NCBI RefSeq assembly: GCF_036711975.1
Contig: NC_091971.1
Location: 7,323,501 to 7,387,500, forward strand
Direction: 5' to 3'
DNA from: Onthophagus taurus
Lineage: Eukaryota; Arthropoda; Insecta; Coleoptera; Scarabaeidae
Length of the DNA: 64,000 bases
Of the stretch, positions 11,378 through 24,600 are shown one piece after another (position 1 is the first letter of the stretch; each line of letters starts with the position of its first letter). The notes beneath the pieces are model-generated. The model was given only the letters and a program-made list of their open reading frames with translations, was not told the origin of the DNA and did no database searches. Both the position numbers and the translations under genes were made by a program.

Positions 11378-12060
11378 ATTATTTATTAAACACGCCACAT
11401 TGTACCAATTTTACCATTTAGATTAAGCATTTTTATAATACATAAGCTGATTCAAAGATTGTTTTACTAATATCACTCTTTTTTATACATAATGTGTTCA
11501 GCTAGAAGTTATTAATTTAAATAATGCATACATAATAAATCTAGTCTTTACTAGTCTTTGTACGTTTTTTTAATAGTGAATGAGGTTGGGATTGTAAAGT
11601 TTTTATTTAAATGATAATGAATTTTCTGTGTATTTGCGTGAAAGAACTACAATAAATAAAATATATATATGTACAAATTAGTTTTAATTTTATTGTAATT
11701 AAAATATAAATCTTTCTGTCAGTTAAAATTAGGGAAATTTGAAATTTCAACCTAATTCAATTTAACACCAAATTTATTTTAAAATCCTAAAAAAGAAATG
11801 AATAAAACGTAAGATAATATGAAAAATTACTTAATTTAAAAAGATTACAAATTAAATAAATCGATAAAACGAATTTTTAAAAAAATTTGAAATATCTAAT
11901 TTGTCGTTGTATAAGTTGGCAACATTTTTGGCTCGCTTCCACTCTAATCTATTCCCGATTGTTTTGTTAGGTTATCTTTCTGTCAATTAATATCATTAAC
12001 CGTTATAGTTATAAGCATATAAAATTTATTATAGCGTAAATTTAACTAAGTATATAAACA
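11378..12060. other. RBCK1 3' region and HINFP upstream region
   Basis: Contains the RBCK1 3' UTR up to about 11670. The HINFP promoter probably lies within 11880-12060; a GC-richer stretch near 11930-11985 precedes the ATG. No TATA motif or additional gene recognised. Confidence 0.4.
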
Positions 12061-15005
12061 ATGGGTGAAGCTCTCACTAATAAACGAAAAAGTCGCCTAG
12101 CGGTTTTCGAACATCTTCCAACAGATTCAAAAAAGGTTAAACGTGATGGAAACTCGGCTCCTTCAACAGAATGTCGTATGATTATAAACGAAGAAGAACT
12201 ACAGGTATTTAATTTTATAGTACAAAAATTTAAACATACTTATTCTAATTTTTCTAATTGATAGACTTTGATTAAACCTCGAAATAGAGGTGTTCGCTTG
12301 GTGGAAGAACCCCTACAACTATTGTGCAAGTGGACTGATTGCACAGATTCGTTTACAGATTATAGTAGTTATATGAAACATGTAAATAATCACGTTCTTT
12401 ATTTGGAAGCAAGTGGTTCGAAAGTATTAAAATGTTTATGGGGAAAATGCGATATAACCATAGATAATATAATGGGTTTATTAAAACATGTCAGTTTTCA
12501 TGCGTATCACAACAAATTAAAAAGTATTGGTGAAAATATGGTTGGTAGATTAAAACTACCTAAATGTTATAAATCCGAAGAATTTACTGTTCCCGGTGAT
12601 TTACCTGATTTTAATTGCGATTGGGGGACTTGTGATAAATATTTCGTTTCTATTAATGATTTTCAATTTCATATTAAGTTGCATGTCAATGCTAATCCCA
12701 AGTATTGTAAGAAAGGCGAATCAATTGATTGTCAATGGAGAGGTAAAAAAGAAAGATTTAATTTAAATTTTATATATATTTTATATATATCTTTTTATTT
12801 AGATTGTAAACTTAAATTATCTTCTCAATATAAACTCTCAGATCATATGAGATCTCACACTAAAGAAAGAGTAGTTGCTTGTCCCACTTGTGGAACTATG
12901 TTTGCAACTAAAACAAAGTTTTGTGATCATCGAAAAAGACAATTACCGTTAGAGTGTAAGTAATAAAATATTAAAGGGTAAAAAAAAGTTTATTAATTTT
13001 GTTTTAGTGCAAAGTTATCAATGTTCTCAGTGCTCAAAGCTTTTCTCAACTGAACGTTTATTAAGAGATCATATGCGAGCACATATAAACCATTACAAGT
13101 GTAATTTTTGTGATATGACTTGCCCAAAGCCTTCAAATTTAGCCAAACATATTAGGTTTCGTCACATGAATGAAAGGCCATTTAAATGTAATCTTTGTAA
13201 ACACTCGTAAGTCCTTAATTTTTTTAAATACTCCCTATGTTCAAAAATAAGTGTCAGATTTATTTCAAAATTAATTTATTGAAACTTAACTACAAATATC
13301 GTTTCTAAGAAACTTTTGATGGTCATTTAAGTATTGAATTGATGATGTCTTTTACATGTTGATAAAGCCCAAATTCAAAATTTATAGAAACTGGAAGCCT
13401 ACCCCTTCTCTGTAAATGATCTTTATTCATATTATTCATGCTTTGTAATTATTGCCTCCTTCTATTTTCATGGTTTCTAATACATTGTTGGTGTGAAAAT
13501 AAAATCTTATTTAAAGTACCCAACCTCAATTTGGAATAGGCTTTTTCAACAGCAAGAATTAATTAGTCTACAGTTTTGCAAGCCAATTGTTGGTGCAATT
13601 GTATCCTATTGGGTGGTTGACATAACATTTTGATTTTGAACCCAGTTCTATTTGAAGCTTCATTAAACTCATTGTCACTAGGAAGAATGTGTGGTTTAGC
13701 GTTGTCTTGCTGGATTTAAATTCTTTGGCAACGACCGAACCTTGGTCATTTTGCTTGAATTTTGGGCAACAATTATCCAATAATTATGTTCTTATACTCT
13801 TCTCTAGTGACATTAGAACCTCTTCCGTTTCAATGGTCCCAGCTGTCCAATTTTTACTGCTCTGTTTAGCAGGTTCCAAAAACACAAAAGGCCAAATGCC
13901 AAGTTTTCCATCGAAATTCGTGTTTTTACATGGGCTAAGAACATTACTTTGTGAGAAAACGCTTACTTTTCAAGGTCCGTTAACGATTTTCGGGCTTGAT
14001 TCCAAATTCGGCTTGTTGAAATGTTAAATTTGTTCGCTATCATTTTAATTGAACCTTATTTGAGTTTGCTATTCTTACTCAATTTTAATGACGCATGATA
14101 AACGACTTGCCTTGTGTTGTCTCTTCCATTATTTTCTTAAACCGGATCTTTATGTGAGGTCTTGAAAAGTCACGTTTTTTGAAGACTTATACTGTAGGAA
14201 AAATTACAAAACTTTTTAATGGCAGTGAAAAACTTAACCTTTAATAAGTGTTCTACGTTTAAAAGCAAAGACCTTTTTCTTAATTTTTGAAAAAAATCTG
14301 TGTGGGACACTTATTTCTGGCACTGGAGTATTATTTATCAAATATTTATTTTTATTAGATGTGTCTCAAAGGATCATTTAGAACAACACTTAACAACTCA
14401 TTGTGGTGAAAAATTAATGGCTTGTGATGAATGCGATTTTCGCTGTCGATCACTTTATGGATTAGAAAGACATTATCAAAAAGAACATGGAAATGTACGT
14501 TTATGTAGCCAAAATTATCGCAATTATCTTTGTATAAATATTCATACATCACTAGTATATCTTTTTTTTTAAGGGTTGGACACATTTTTATGAATGCCAC
14601 TGTTGTTTAAAAAGATTTAGTCGTGGAAATCAATTAACAAAACATTTAATCAGCGTTCACGATTATCATTGGCCTTCAGGACACTCAAGATTTCGTTACA
14701 AAGAAGACACCGACGGAATTTTAAGATTACAAACTGTAAGGTATGAAAGTTTAGAGGTAACACAAGAGATGATTGAGTCGAACAATCAGAATTCGACTAC
14801 CGATCCGAAAAGAGCATCGAAACATTACGTTTTGATGACTTCGGAAACTGGCGAGGAAAAAGTGGTTTGTTCCACTGATAACAATGTTGTAATAACAATA
14901 GCCGACGTTGACGCTAAAGGACACGTTGTCAAATCGGAAACGATGGAATCGAATGAGATGTGTGTTAAAAATGATGTTCGTTTGGTTAAAAAGGAAACTG
15001 TGTAA
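12061..15005 (+). CDS. Hinfp: HINFP, histone H4 transcription factor (C2H2 zinc fingers)
   Basis: Six exons: 12061-12204, 12265-12742, 12803-12955, 13008-13206, 14359-14494 and 14574-15005, 1542 nt or 513 aa (human about 517). All borders are GT-AG with consistent phases. HINFP (MIZF) binds the histone H4 promoter at S phase and has been linked to methyl-DNA binding partners. About ten C2H2-type fingers can be read, for example [79 protein letters not shown] and [20 protein letters not shown]. The family signature right after the last finger is present: [16 protein letters not shown], then [15 protein letters not shown]. The C-terminal 80 residues are acidic or polar without a domain. Intron 4 (13207-14358) is long because a mariner element is inserted. 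The gene converges on chitin synthase with under 630 bp between stop codons. Confidence 0.95.
13231..14328 (-). mobile_element. Mariner element of the plant-type (DD39D-like) family, 1.1 kb, defective
   Basis: Inserted in HINFP intron 4. Ends are inverted repeats starting CTCC: left CTCCCTATGTTCAAAAATAA then GTGTC, right (inverted) CTCCAGTGCCAGAAATAAGTGTC in two parts sharing AAATAAGTGTC. A TA dinucleotide lies on each side (13229-13230 and 14329-14330), the expected Tc1/mariner target duplication. CTCCCT ends with AAATAAGTGTC are known from plant mariner-like and Stowaway elements. The transposase remnant inside (separate entry) supports the same family. Diverged, so an old insertion. Confidence 0.85.
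13290..14150 (-). pseudogene. Plant-type mariner transposase remnant
   Basis: Read on the minus strand through several frame changes: an HTH piece ([20 protein letters not shown]), then [39 protein letters not shown], the second catalytic block IQQDNAKPH, then [27 protein letters not shown], and the tail GGNNYKA with [13 protein letters not shown]. Each corresponds to a known block of plant mariner-like transposases (for example the Soymar/Vulmar group: [25 protein letters not shown]-like, RxGxLP). Sequence between the HTH and KVMFL and around the third catalytic residue (PDLNVLDLGFF block) is missing. Frameshifts and stops make it non-functional. Family assignment is from memory of motifs, not a search. 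Confidence 0.82.
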
Positions 15006-15627
15006 TTTCTTACAATTTTTTTATTGTGTTAATATAACAGTTTAAGTCAAGATGGCAAAATGTATTAATGCTTTTAAAGTAACAGTTCCACAAGTATTCC
15101 TTACTACCATATTGACTCATTCCTTACTTCATTTTCTAATACTTTTTCCCCACGACCGACGTTCTGTCCTAGATTGTGCTAATCCACCAGGTTGAAGGGG
15201 GTCGCCTTGTTCCTCTTTTGTTCTTCGTCTGTCGCATAAACTTAATAGCAAACTTAAATCCAAAGATTTAACTTATCTAAATATATTTGGATTGGAAGTT
15301 AAAAAAGAAATTTTAAGTAAACTAATTTATTTACAAATTTTTATTGTGTATCACATACAATAAAAAGGTTTACATAAATACACAAATTGTTTTAAATACA
15401 TGTACAAAAAAGTCGTCTTTAATAATAATAATAATAAAAGTTTTGAGCTTAAACATATTTAGTCTTATCGTATTGAAAACTTATTTTTCTTTAAAAGAAG
15501 AAAATTTGTAGATCACGAAAGAGTATTAATAGTTTGTAGAGTATTTATGAAATTAAAAAATTGAGTGAGTATTCTTTTCTGTTTGGCAGTGTTTTTTTTG
15601 TCTTCTTTTTTTAATTATTTAATTTGC
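15006..15627. other. Convergent 3' UTRs of HINFP (+) and chitin synthase (-)
   Basis: No coding content. Minus-strand AATAAA equivalents occur near 15336 (CACAATAAAAATT when read on the minus strand); plus-strand AATAAA at about 15360. The two transcripts probably end within a few hundred bases of each other or overlap. A short ATT/AAT run is at 15421-15435. Confidence 0.45.
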
Positions 15628-18600
15628 CTATAATCTATTCGTTTGTTGTTTCCATTGGACGGTGTTTCTAGTTTGCATTGGCAAAGAAGTCCTACTTCCA
15701 TAATGATCCTCTTCGAATGCTTTATTTACTTGTCCGTTTTCGAATATCTCTTTTGCCGGAATACTACTAGCTACGCTATTTCGATGATTTCTTGCATTAT
15801 TATTACCAAATTCGTTTTTGGCTCCTAATGTTTGCATGTGAGATTTTCTTCGTTCTGCCATCACCGAGTTAATTCGTACCTCCAACGCTTTCATTGTTTC
15901 TCTTCTCATCGTTAATCTTCTACTTAAAATTGGAGTTCCTAAACATAAAAAAAATTAATATAAGTACGAAGGCTTTCACATAATGATAAGTTATTTACCA
16001 TCAGCTCCGTTTGCATTAAGTTTAGCAAAGCGTTTTTTAAACGCAACATCTAAAGTTCCGATTTGTCTTTTACGCTGTGCGGCTCGTTCTAAATTGTGTA
16101 TAGTTTTTCTTCTTCCTATTCGATCTGGACCCGACCCCGAATCATTTTCGTAGTCACCATCGTCGATTCCTTGAAGTTTTTGTAGCTGTTTAACGATTTC
16201 CACTGCTTGCCGATCTAATAATGCATTCGGAGAAAGATCTTCTTTCTATAAATAGAATTAATTAGATTTTGACCCAAAAATTATTACAAAAATAATAATA
16301 CCTTCTTTGTACAACTGAAGAAGTTTAATTCAGTGGAGGCAAGTATATGAGCTAAAGTACCGAAACGATGGAACAACATGGCAGTGAACTGAATGACCAG
16401 AATGAGGGCGAAGAAGAACACAAACACCAAACCGATCGGTTCCAATTGGAGGTAAGATTTCGTTATGTGAACCTAAAAGTTATTGGAGTTAGAAAAAGAA
16501 TTTCACTGTAACATTAAAAACATTTATATATTTATGTACATTCTTTTCAATTCCGAAATTCTCTTAATCCTAGTTATTATGTGACTTATCAGCTTAGATT
16601 ATTTTAATTTACGCGATTTAAATTAAAAAATTTAACCTAAGCCGATAAGATCGCATAAAATTAAAGCCACCAACCAAGAACATCGTTATGTTAAAACATT
16701 TTGTTTATTACAAACACAAAACAGATTGGAAATGAAAGGTTTGGATCTTATCTTCGGAGAATCGGACTTCGTTTAGCCTGAAAGAAAATTTTGTATCGTG
16801 TTCAGTGGAATGATAAATGAAATGTATGAAAATGATTTCAAAATTAAGTTTTTTTTATTACTTCAAAATGAAAAAAAAACGATAGTTTACAGATGTTCTA
16901 GAATTATTAATAATACATCAAGTAAATGTGTTTTTCATTTGACAGAAATTGAATAGAGACAAAAATGAGTGGGCAAAAACAAAGGGTACTGGAAAGAGAG
17001 TGGTAATAGAAGAAATAGGTTGAATTGAGACAAAAGGGAATAATGAGATTGGGCAAAAAGTATTCTAAAGGCAGGAAATATATTAGAGAAAAATGAGGTA
17101 GACTAGAAAGATACTGGTAATACAAGAAGGAAACTAAATAGAAACTTTAAAGAGAAAAAAGATACTGGACATAAAGAAGACAGAGGCTGAAAGAAAACTG
17201 GTTATAGAACAAAGAGTTAGAAGAGCATCCAAAAAGAAACTAAGCTAAGACTGGAAAACTGGAAGATGAAGAAAGGTTGGAGACTGGAAAAAATTGGTAA
17301 TAGAAGAAAGAGGCTGTAGAAAAGAACGAGACCTTTCAGAAGTCTGAAAGAGATTCTAAAGACAAGATTAGAACTAGTCATTGAGACTAAAAGGTGATTG
17401 GTAATAGTACAAAGAGAGTGGGAAGAAATTAAAAAATTTTGCAGAAAGAAACGTAAGTTAAAAAACAAATTATAGAACATTCTGTTTTATTTTGCCAATT
17501 AATAATTTTGATACGAAATGGATTGATGAGGATGATGGAATTGGTATTGTTTTGTGTATTTTACCATTCATATTCCTTTATCTTTAATTAAATGCATTAA
17601 AACGTTGCATTATAATTAAAGTACCAAATACGAATGATTTTTTTAATTTTTTCCTATAAAATATAGTGTGAATTAGTAGGGCAATAACCGTGATGATAAA
17701 ATCGTTGTAATACAATAAACCCAATGTGGTGTTACCTAAACCAATAAAGTGTGTATCCATGTAAGTATTATTTGAAAATAAGTGTGTGTGTAGAAAAAAC
17801 GGGAAATTGTGTGAAGATTAATCACAGTGTGTAAAAATTGTGGTGTCAATGTGTAAATAAACACGTAGGGGGAGAATCAAGTCCCAATTCAGCCAAGATA
17901 TAGGCGCATTAGTCCCAGAAAATGCCGCTTTCCGAAGAAAATTCACTCCTGTAAATACCTCGGCTGTTTCTTCTATATACGTAACATTTGTACGTATCCC
18001 AAGCGGCCACTTAACATGGATTTGATCCTTATTAAGCTGCAGCAGAAACACTACCAAGACAAACAGAGCATTGAACATGAAGAATGCAAAAACAGACTTG
18101 TTTCGCAGTTCAATCAACTCCCGAGCTATTTTCGCCTGTAAATATTATAATTCGTTTAAAACTATTCTAAAAGGGCCTCTTAATTCCTTGTTACTGCTCT
18201 ATAAAAACTTAGTTATTTATGTTTTTGTTGTAACAAAAAAATAAGCTCGCCCTATAAAATTACCTCTTGAGTAACATCGTCATAAGTTATGTTTGTCCTA
18301 ACGCCAAATGGCCACTTTATGTGTAGGTTATCCTTCTTCAATGTGAGCAAGAATACAATCAAAACAAACAGTGCATTTACCATAAAGAAGGCAAAAACGG
18401 ATTGGTCTCTAAGCTCCTTTAGATCGTTTGCTATACGAGCCTAAATTTGAGGGCAAATTTTGGTTAAAATTTAAGTTAAATAATATTAATTATTGAATCT
18501 AAGAAACCTACACTTATTTTAATTTCATTATAACACAGTTGATTTTTCTTAATTAGGACGATTTAAATTTTATTTAAAAAAATTAAGTAAAATCAACCGT

Positions 18601-21600
18601 TTCTAAACTTTCTACCTTCTCATCTTTATCTTCATCAATAGGATACAAATACTTTTCTAATAAATCTTTCCAAAATTGAATTTCATTAGAACTCAAGTAC
18701 TCCACTTCTCCTTTTCTCAGATCTGGGTCCTCAATCCAATAAGGATTAACCAATTCATCGCGCTTAATTCTCGGTGCAGATGCGGTACTTTCTGAGTCAC
18801 TATCGCTTGAGCTATCATCTTTCTCGCCTTCTTCTGGTACAGCACCTAAGTGGTGATCATGGGATGATGCAGACATGCTTCGTTTTCTTGAGGTGTGGTG
18901 ATGGTGATGATGGGGATCTAATACTCTAAAATAAATTTAATTAATAATCCCAAAAATTAGTTCATTTTTAATTTACTTTTCAATATGATCCAATCTTTTA
19001 CTTAACGTCTCCAAAGAATCCCCGATATGAATCAATTGAGCCTTTTCATCCCCATTAGCTTGATGCGTACACAGCATACACTTAAAAAGACCTGCTAACG
19101 ATATTTCAATACTTCCAGCATCATCATCGCTAGTTCCTCCCCCTTGAAGAAAACCAAGTAACGATTTTTGTTTGGCTTTTTTCTTCGCCTCCTCAGCTTG
19201 TTTCTTTTCTTCTTCTAATTCCTTCTTCGTTTTCTTCACAGGAACTTCGCGCGTACCCCAAGATACCACGTTAAGATTGATAATTGAGTACAAAATTAAA
19301 AGCAAGTACATAGAGGGGATCGATAAAAGATAAATAATTCCGTGAACGATGCATTTAAATTCTTGCGGGTGAAGACAAGCTGCTATAAAGAACGAGCCCG
19401 TCATAGCGATTAAAAATATGGCCGATGGAGATCCGATTCCATCCTCGCGTAATTGAAGGGCAGTACCAACTATAACCGCCATCATAATCAATGCGTAAGC
19501 TGTTGAAAGTATCTGGGCACATATTAATTGAAGATTTGATTTGCAAATGAAACAAACCAACATGAAGAATAAAATGGGGATTATGTTGTAATAAAAGCTG
19601 GTCCAATTATCGATTTGGAAAGCTGCCACGAAGGCTCCCACCAACATAAGAAATATAGTTCCGGGTCCAAGGATGGTGCCCCCCATAAGGAGGATTTGAT
19701 ACCCAATGTAAGGCATTGAAATGTTATCGTTGATCTCGATGGTTCGTTTTGAATCCATGAGTAAATCCATGATATTAGCTATAGTTGAAGGCACCCATCG
19801 TCTTCGTTGATTAAAGAATTCGTTAAAACCTTCCGGGGCGTGAGTGTAAGCATCCGAAGCAGCTGAATATTCAACTCGATATCCTCGTTGTAGTAATAAA
19901 GTGCACAACCAACGGTCTTCTCCTTGATCGTATTGGACGTAGTGGCGAGCTTCGGTGGCCTTAGTGGTATATTTTTTCATTACGTTATCATCCATGAGAG
20001 CTTTTCCTCTGAAAAGTGAGAAACAACCTGGGCTACAAAGTACGCATCCAATCATGTGTTCGGTAGCTTTTTGAAGCCAATGCCCAATAGCATATTCGAA
20101 TTCTTGGTACCAAACCATCGGACCTGAACCAACCGGGTGAATTCGCCCGCAAGCGGCACCCAAATTTTTATTCTTTTTCATCAAATCAATTAATAGGGTC
20201 ACTGCGGATGGTTGGAAATCAATATCGCCGTCTAAAGTTAACAAATAAGTATTTTCTGCAATAACGGCTTTGCGATCAACTGATATTGGGAGTTCCATTA
20301 ATTTATGACCGAGTAAATAGTACATGTACATAACTTGCGACCATCGTTTTCTGTGTCTTATTTTCATTTTGTCTTTTAAGTGGGCGATCATTTTGGTTTT
20401 TCCGGGTAAGGTCCAAATTAATCTGCCGCCGTAAGGTGTTGGTATTTTCTTTGGAGGTCTAATTCTAATATTTGTTTGATGTACTTCCGATGCAGCCTCA
20501 TCGATTGTATCGCATAAAAGCTTAACGAAACGATTCACTTGGGTATCATCATCGTTTACGTCTGAAATTTCAAAGGCGTCGTCGAAAAAGATTTGAGTTT
20601 CAAATTCGTAATAATCCGGATCTACGACTCTCAAATATTTTTGGGCCACCCTTCTCGCCGATTGATCTTCGTCCATCCGCAAGATTGATTTTAAAAATTC
20701 TATCATTTCCTCTTTGTTTTCGTGCCACATGGTGGTGCAAGCGTAAATTCTTGTTATATGATCGGAATTTTTAATTGTTTTAGGTGTCGATCCGTCGGTG
20801 TGATTGGAGATGGTTTCGTAATATTCGTCTCCTTTCTCTTTTTGTAGCTCGTCCAAGTCTTCAGGTTTTACGTCGGCTTCGTCATCCCTTCTTCTATTCA
20901 TCGCTAAACTTTGATCTATGAGGAATGAATCATACATGGGAATAACGAATAATTTTTCGGTTCTTGCTAAACGCTCGCATTTCGGGGTCCAAATGTGTAA
21001 GGTGACCCAGGTTTGTGATAATAACCAAAGTAACCACGCCCAAGCGTGTTGGTGCGAAATGAATCGATTTAGGAACTCTTCTGGAGGACTTTCGAAGAAA
21101 AGGTAAGATGGCATTGAGTCATAAAAGAAGCATGGGTCACCATTGCGTAAACCGCAAGCGGCTATTAAGAGAGATATTGATACAGGAATTGTTAAATTCA
21201 CCGGAAACGCGTATGAAAATCCTTGGATCATAATTTTGCAGGCGAATTTCCCGAAGACATACGCGAAATAAGACCCGCAAACGTTAATGAGTAGTACAAA
21301 AATCGGGGTCATATCGTTGGAATCGATAAATGTATCATCACCAGTTGGGATTATATCAGAAATATCTGGAAGAGATGTTCCACCTAAGAATGGCTTAATT
21401 TCGGTGATTGTAATTTTATGACTGGCGAAACCTCCAGAAAATTCGTAAAATAAGAACCCTACTTCGCCTTCTTTGATTATGATAATAAAAATTATTGCTA
21501 CAAAAAATAATAAGATTTTCCAGATGGACAAGAAAACGTAAGCGAAATATCTGGTGGAGTCAAATTCGTCTTTTAATTTACCCAATTTTTTTATGAATGG

Positions 21601-24600
21601 AATCGGCGAGTGTGGTGAAATATAATTTTCCCACCAACCGATCGAAATTAAAAAGATCGAAAATGGTAATAACCAAAGATCGGGTTTATTTTCTATGAGC
21701 GGCCACACCACAAAACCAGTTGCTTGTGCCGCTATTGCTATGAGATCCACTATAACTTTAATAAAACGCGTTGACTCTTTATTATTTCTCGAAAGAAGAC
21801 CTGCAATAAAAACAAAATTACTTTATTACCTATTATAAATAAATTTTAAATTACCAAGAACGGCCGGAACGAAACAGACGCAATTCGTGAGCATTGCTCC
21901 CTTAACGACGTCCATTTCTGGTAGTATGTGGAAGACTAGTATCGCCAGACCAATGGTATGGGCGGACTCCGCGATGAAGAAGATGAGGAAGTGCGAGAAG
22001 AGTGGTTTCTTCCAAGATTTGAAGAAACACATCCTTGTCGACCTGAAGAGTGCCCCCAGTTGTGGTATGCAGAAGGCGAAAAACAGGCACCACATCCACA
22101 CCACTCGTTCCGCCTCTGGTAGCTTGACTATAAACTGCTTATCTCGTCCTGAAATTTAAAGGTGTTGTTTTGTATTCATGGCGCTTTTGCGGATCTAAAG
22201 ATCTTATTCTGCCTTTCAACAAATTCGAGAGATCCAACAACTCTAAGAATTCGTCGTCCTAATCTTACACATATTGTTAGTGAAAAAAAAAATTAATTTT
22301 TATTACTTATTTCTAAAATTATTTATTTTTGTTTCATCGAAACCGCTTATCGGCGAATTTCATTATTATTAGGTTGGAATTTCATTAGAAGAGAATGTAA
22401 ATAAAGAAAAGTGACCAATCAGTGAGCATGAAGCCTGGAGAGAGAATGTACAAGCAGAATATGACTTAGCAAGGGAAGAGGGAGTCTGAAAAAATATTAT
22501 GAATCAATGGAAGAAACTTAACAGAAGCAAGAAAGCGAAAAAATAAACAGGGCAGGCTCTAGACAGAAAGAAACTGGATAATGAAGAGGAAGTCTGGAAA
22601 GAGATTGTCAATGTTAGAAAAAGACTGAACAGAAACAGAAACTGAAGAAAGAGACTGGGCAGAGAGCAGACAGACTGGAGAGAGAGTGTATAGGCAAGAA
22701 AGACAGTAAGTAGAAAGAGAAGAATAGATTGGACAGAAACTTTAAATAGTAAAAAGTGACTATTTGGAGAGAAGATAGACTGAAAACGCTCTGTAAATGC
22801 AAGAAAAGAACTACACAAAGAAGAGAAAATCAGAAAGGAAGTTGTAATTGACAAAAAAACACAGTGTACAGAAACGATTAACCGGACGAAGAGACTTGAC
22901 AGAAACTGAAAATAGATAAAGGAGATTGGAAAGACATACAAACCTGAGCAGAAATGTGGGTGATTAGAAAAAGACTGGTAGTGGAAGAGAGAGGTTGAAC
23001 CGAGACTGAAATGAAAAGATAGAGACTGGTTAGAAATTGGAAACAGGCTCTAAAGAGAAGAATGGGACTATATCTTATCAGGATTTTGAATGCAATCAAC
23101 AAACTAGCGATAAATCAACAAGGTGACGACACCTTGGAGGTGATGATACAGAGAAGGCCATTTTTAATAAACACTGATGATTATTATTGATACCCACGAA
23201 ATGACTCCAGTTAGGTTGGGTTCCTATTTATGTATACATATTGTATTACAAGTAAATATGCAAACATTGAAAGATTAATGGATTTAGAATAAAATGCAGG
23301 TCTTCTACTGATTTGTGTATGGCTTATAAATGTTCAATATCAAACTGATTGAACTTATCAAGTATGTGGGACGTATTTCATTGCGTCTCCCCCCATTTTT
23401 CTTGCATTCATTCATATAAATGATTGTTTTGTATTCATAGCGATTTATTTGTATTACGAGTTCAAGTGCATATATGTACCTTCTCAGAATATTGGTGAAT
23501 TGGTCAAGTTTGAGGACGAAACGCACCGAGTTATTTGCACATGCCACACGGCTCGTGAGTGCTGTGCACACAAAAGCCGCGAAGAAAATTTATTCTTGTT
23601 GAAGCGGAACGAAGATGTTAAGTTCTTGATGACGTAATGGTTGTTTTTAGGTGTGAGGTATTCTGAAGCGCCACTTACCTAATTCTTTGTTACAATATAA
23701 TATCGTCTTTTCTGGTTTGAGTTGCGATGTCATAAATAATAAAGTTCCCTTGGCCACTACGGCCGATCCTAACACTATCACAAAGGTAACGATATAAGCT
23801 ATGACTTTCGTGATTTTCACCGTAATTTCTAAGCATTTTTGGTTGGCCATAGAACCGGACTCTTCCTTGATTGGGGGATCCCTGAAGACGTCCCATCCTT
23901 TCGTTTCCGAAACGGTTCTTTGGCTGAAACAAAACGAGGGGTCATTAAAAATTTCGTAGTTGTTTCACGGACCGGAAATTAAAATTCAGGTGGTGTCTCA
24001 CTCCAGGTTCAAACTCCGACCACGTTATGCAAACACGTGAATCTTGATCGCGAAAAATTCGGTGCATTTGGGGTGCACCGTGGGAATACCTAAATCCTTA
24101 TTTATTAATAATTTAATTGAGTTTGGAAACAAAAGTATTTTCAAGGTAAAAAATTTACAATGTTTTACATAGTATAACCTTGCATTCCATGCTTCTTTCT
24201 ATAATCTAAAGTATTTCTCAACTAATACATAATTGATTTCTTTGATTTATAAAATGTTTCGTTTCAACAAGGCATAAAGAAAGCTTTAAACGCAACAAAC
24301 CATCATTTAGGACAACGATACCTTTTCACTTTTTTCGTTGTAACAATATTACAGAGCGCTCTCCGAAGCAAATTACAAGGCTATTTGCTTGTCAAACCGG
24401 TAGGCCGGACAATCCTCAAGACAATTTACAGCACCTTGCGAGTACAATACAAAATTAAATGCTTAAACCCCGCAGCGTTTCTAGCACGGGATAACTTTTG
24501 ATCTATCTTGAGAAATTTTTTGCGGAGACACCGAAGAGATTTCTCCGTGTGCGGTATTGGGTTTGTCACACCTCATCAAGTTTAGATTCCTCTTCCTCAA

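Noticed and set aside
13689-14027. 112-codon plus-strand frame in HINFP intron 4
   Set aside because: Antisense shadow of the mariner transposase remnant.
16907-17480. Serine/phenylalanine-rich minus-strand frames
   Set aside because: Produced by the purine-rich minisatellite; no splice links and no domain.
22504-23102. 145- and 74-codon minus-strand frames rich in S, F and L
   Set aside because: Same reason: low-complexity repeat in chitin synthase intron 2.
23995-24040. tRNA-like GGTTCAAACTCC
   Set aside because: No T-stem pairing, no A box at the right distance and no acceptor stem.
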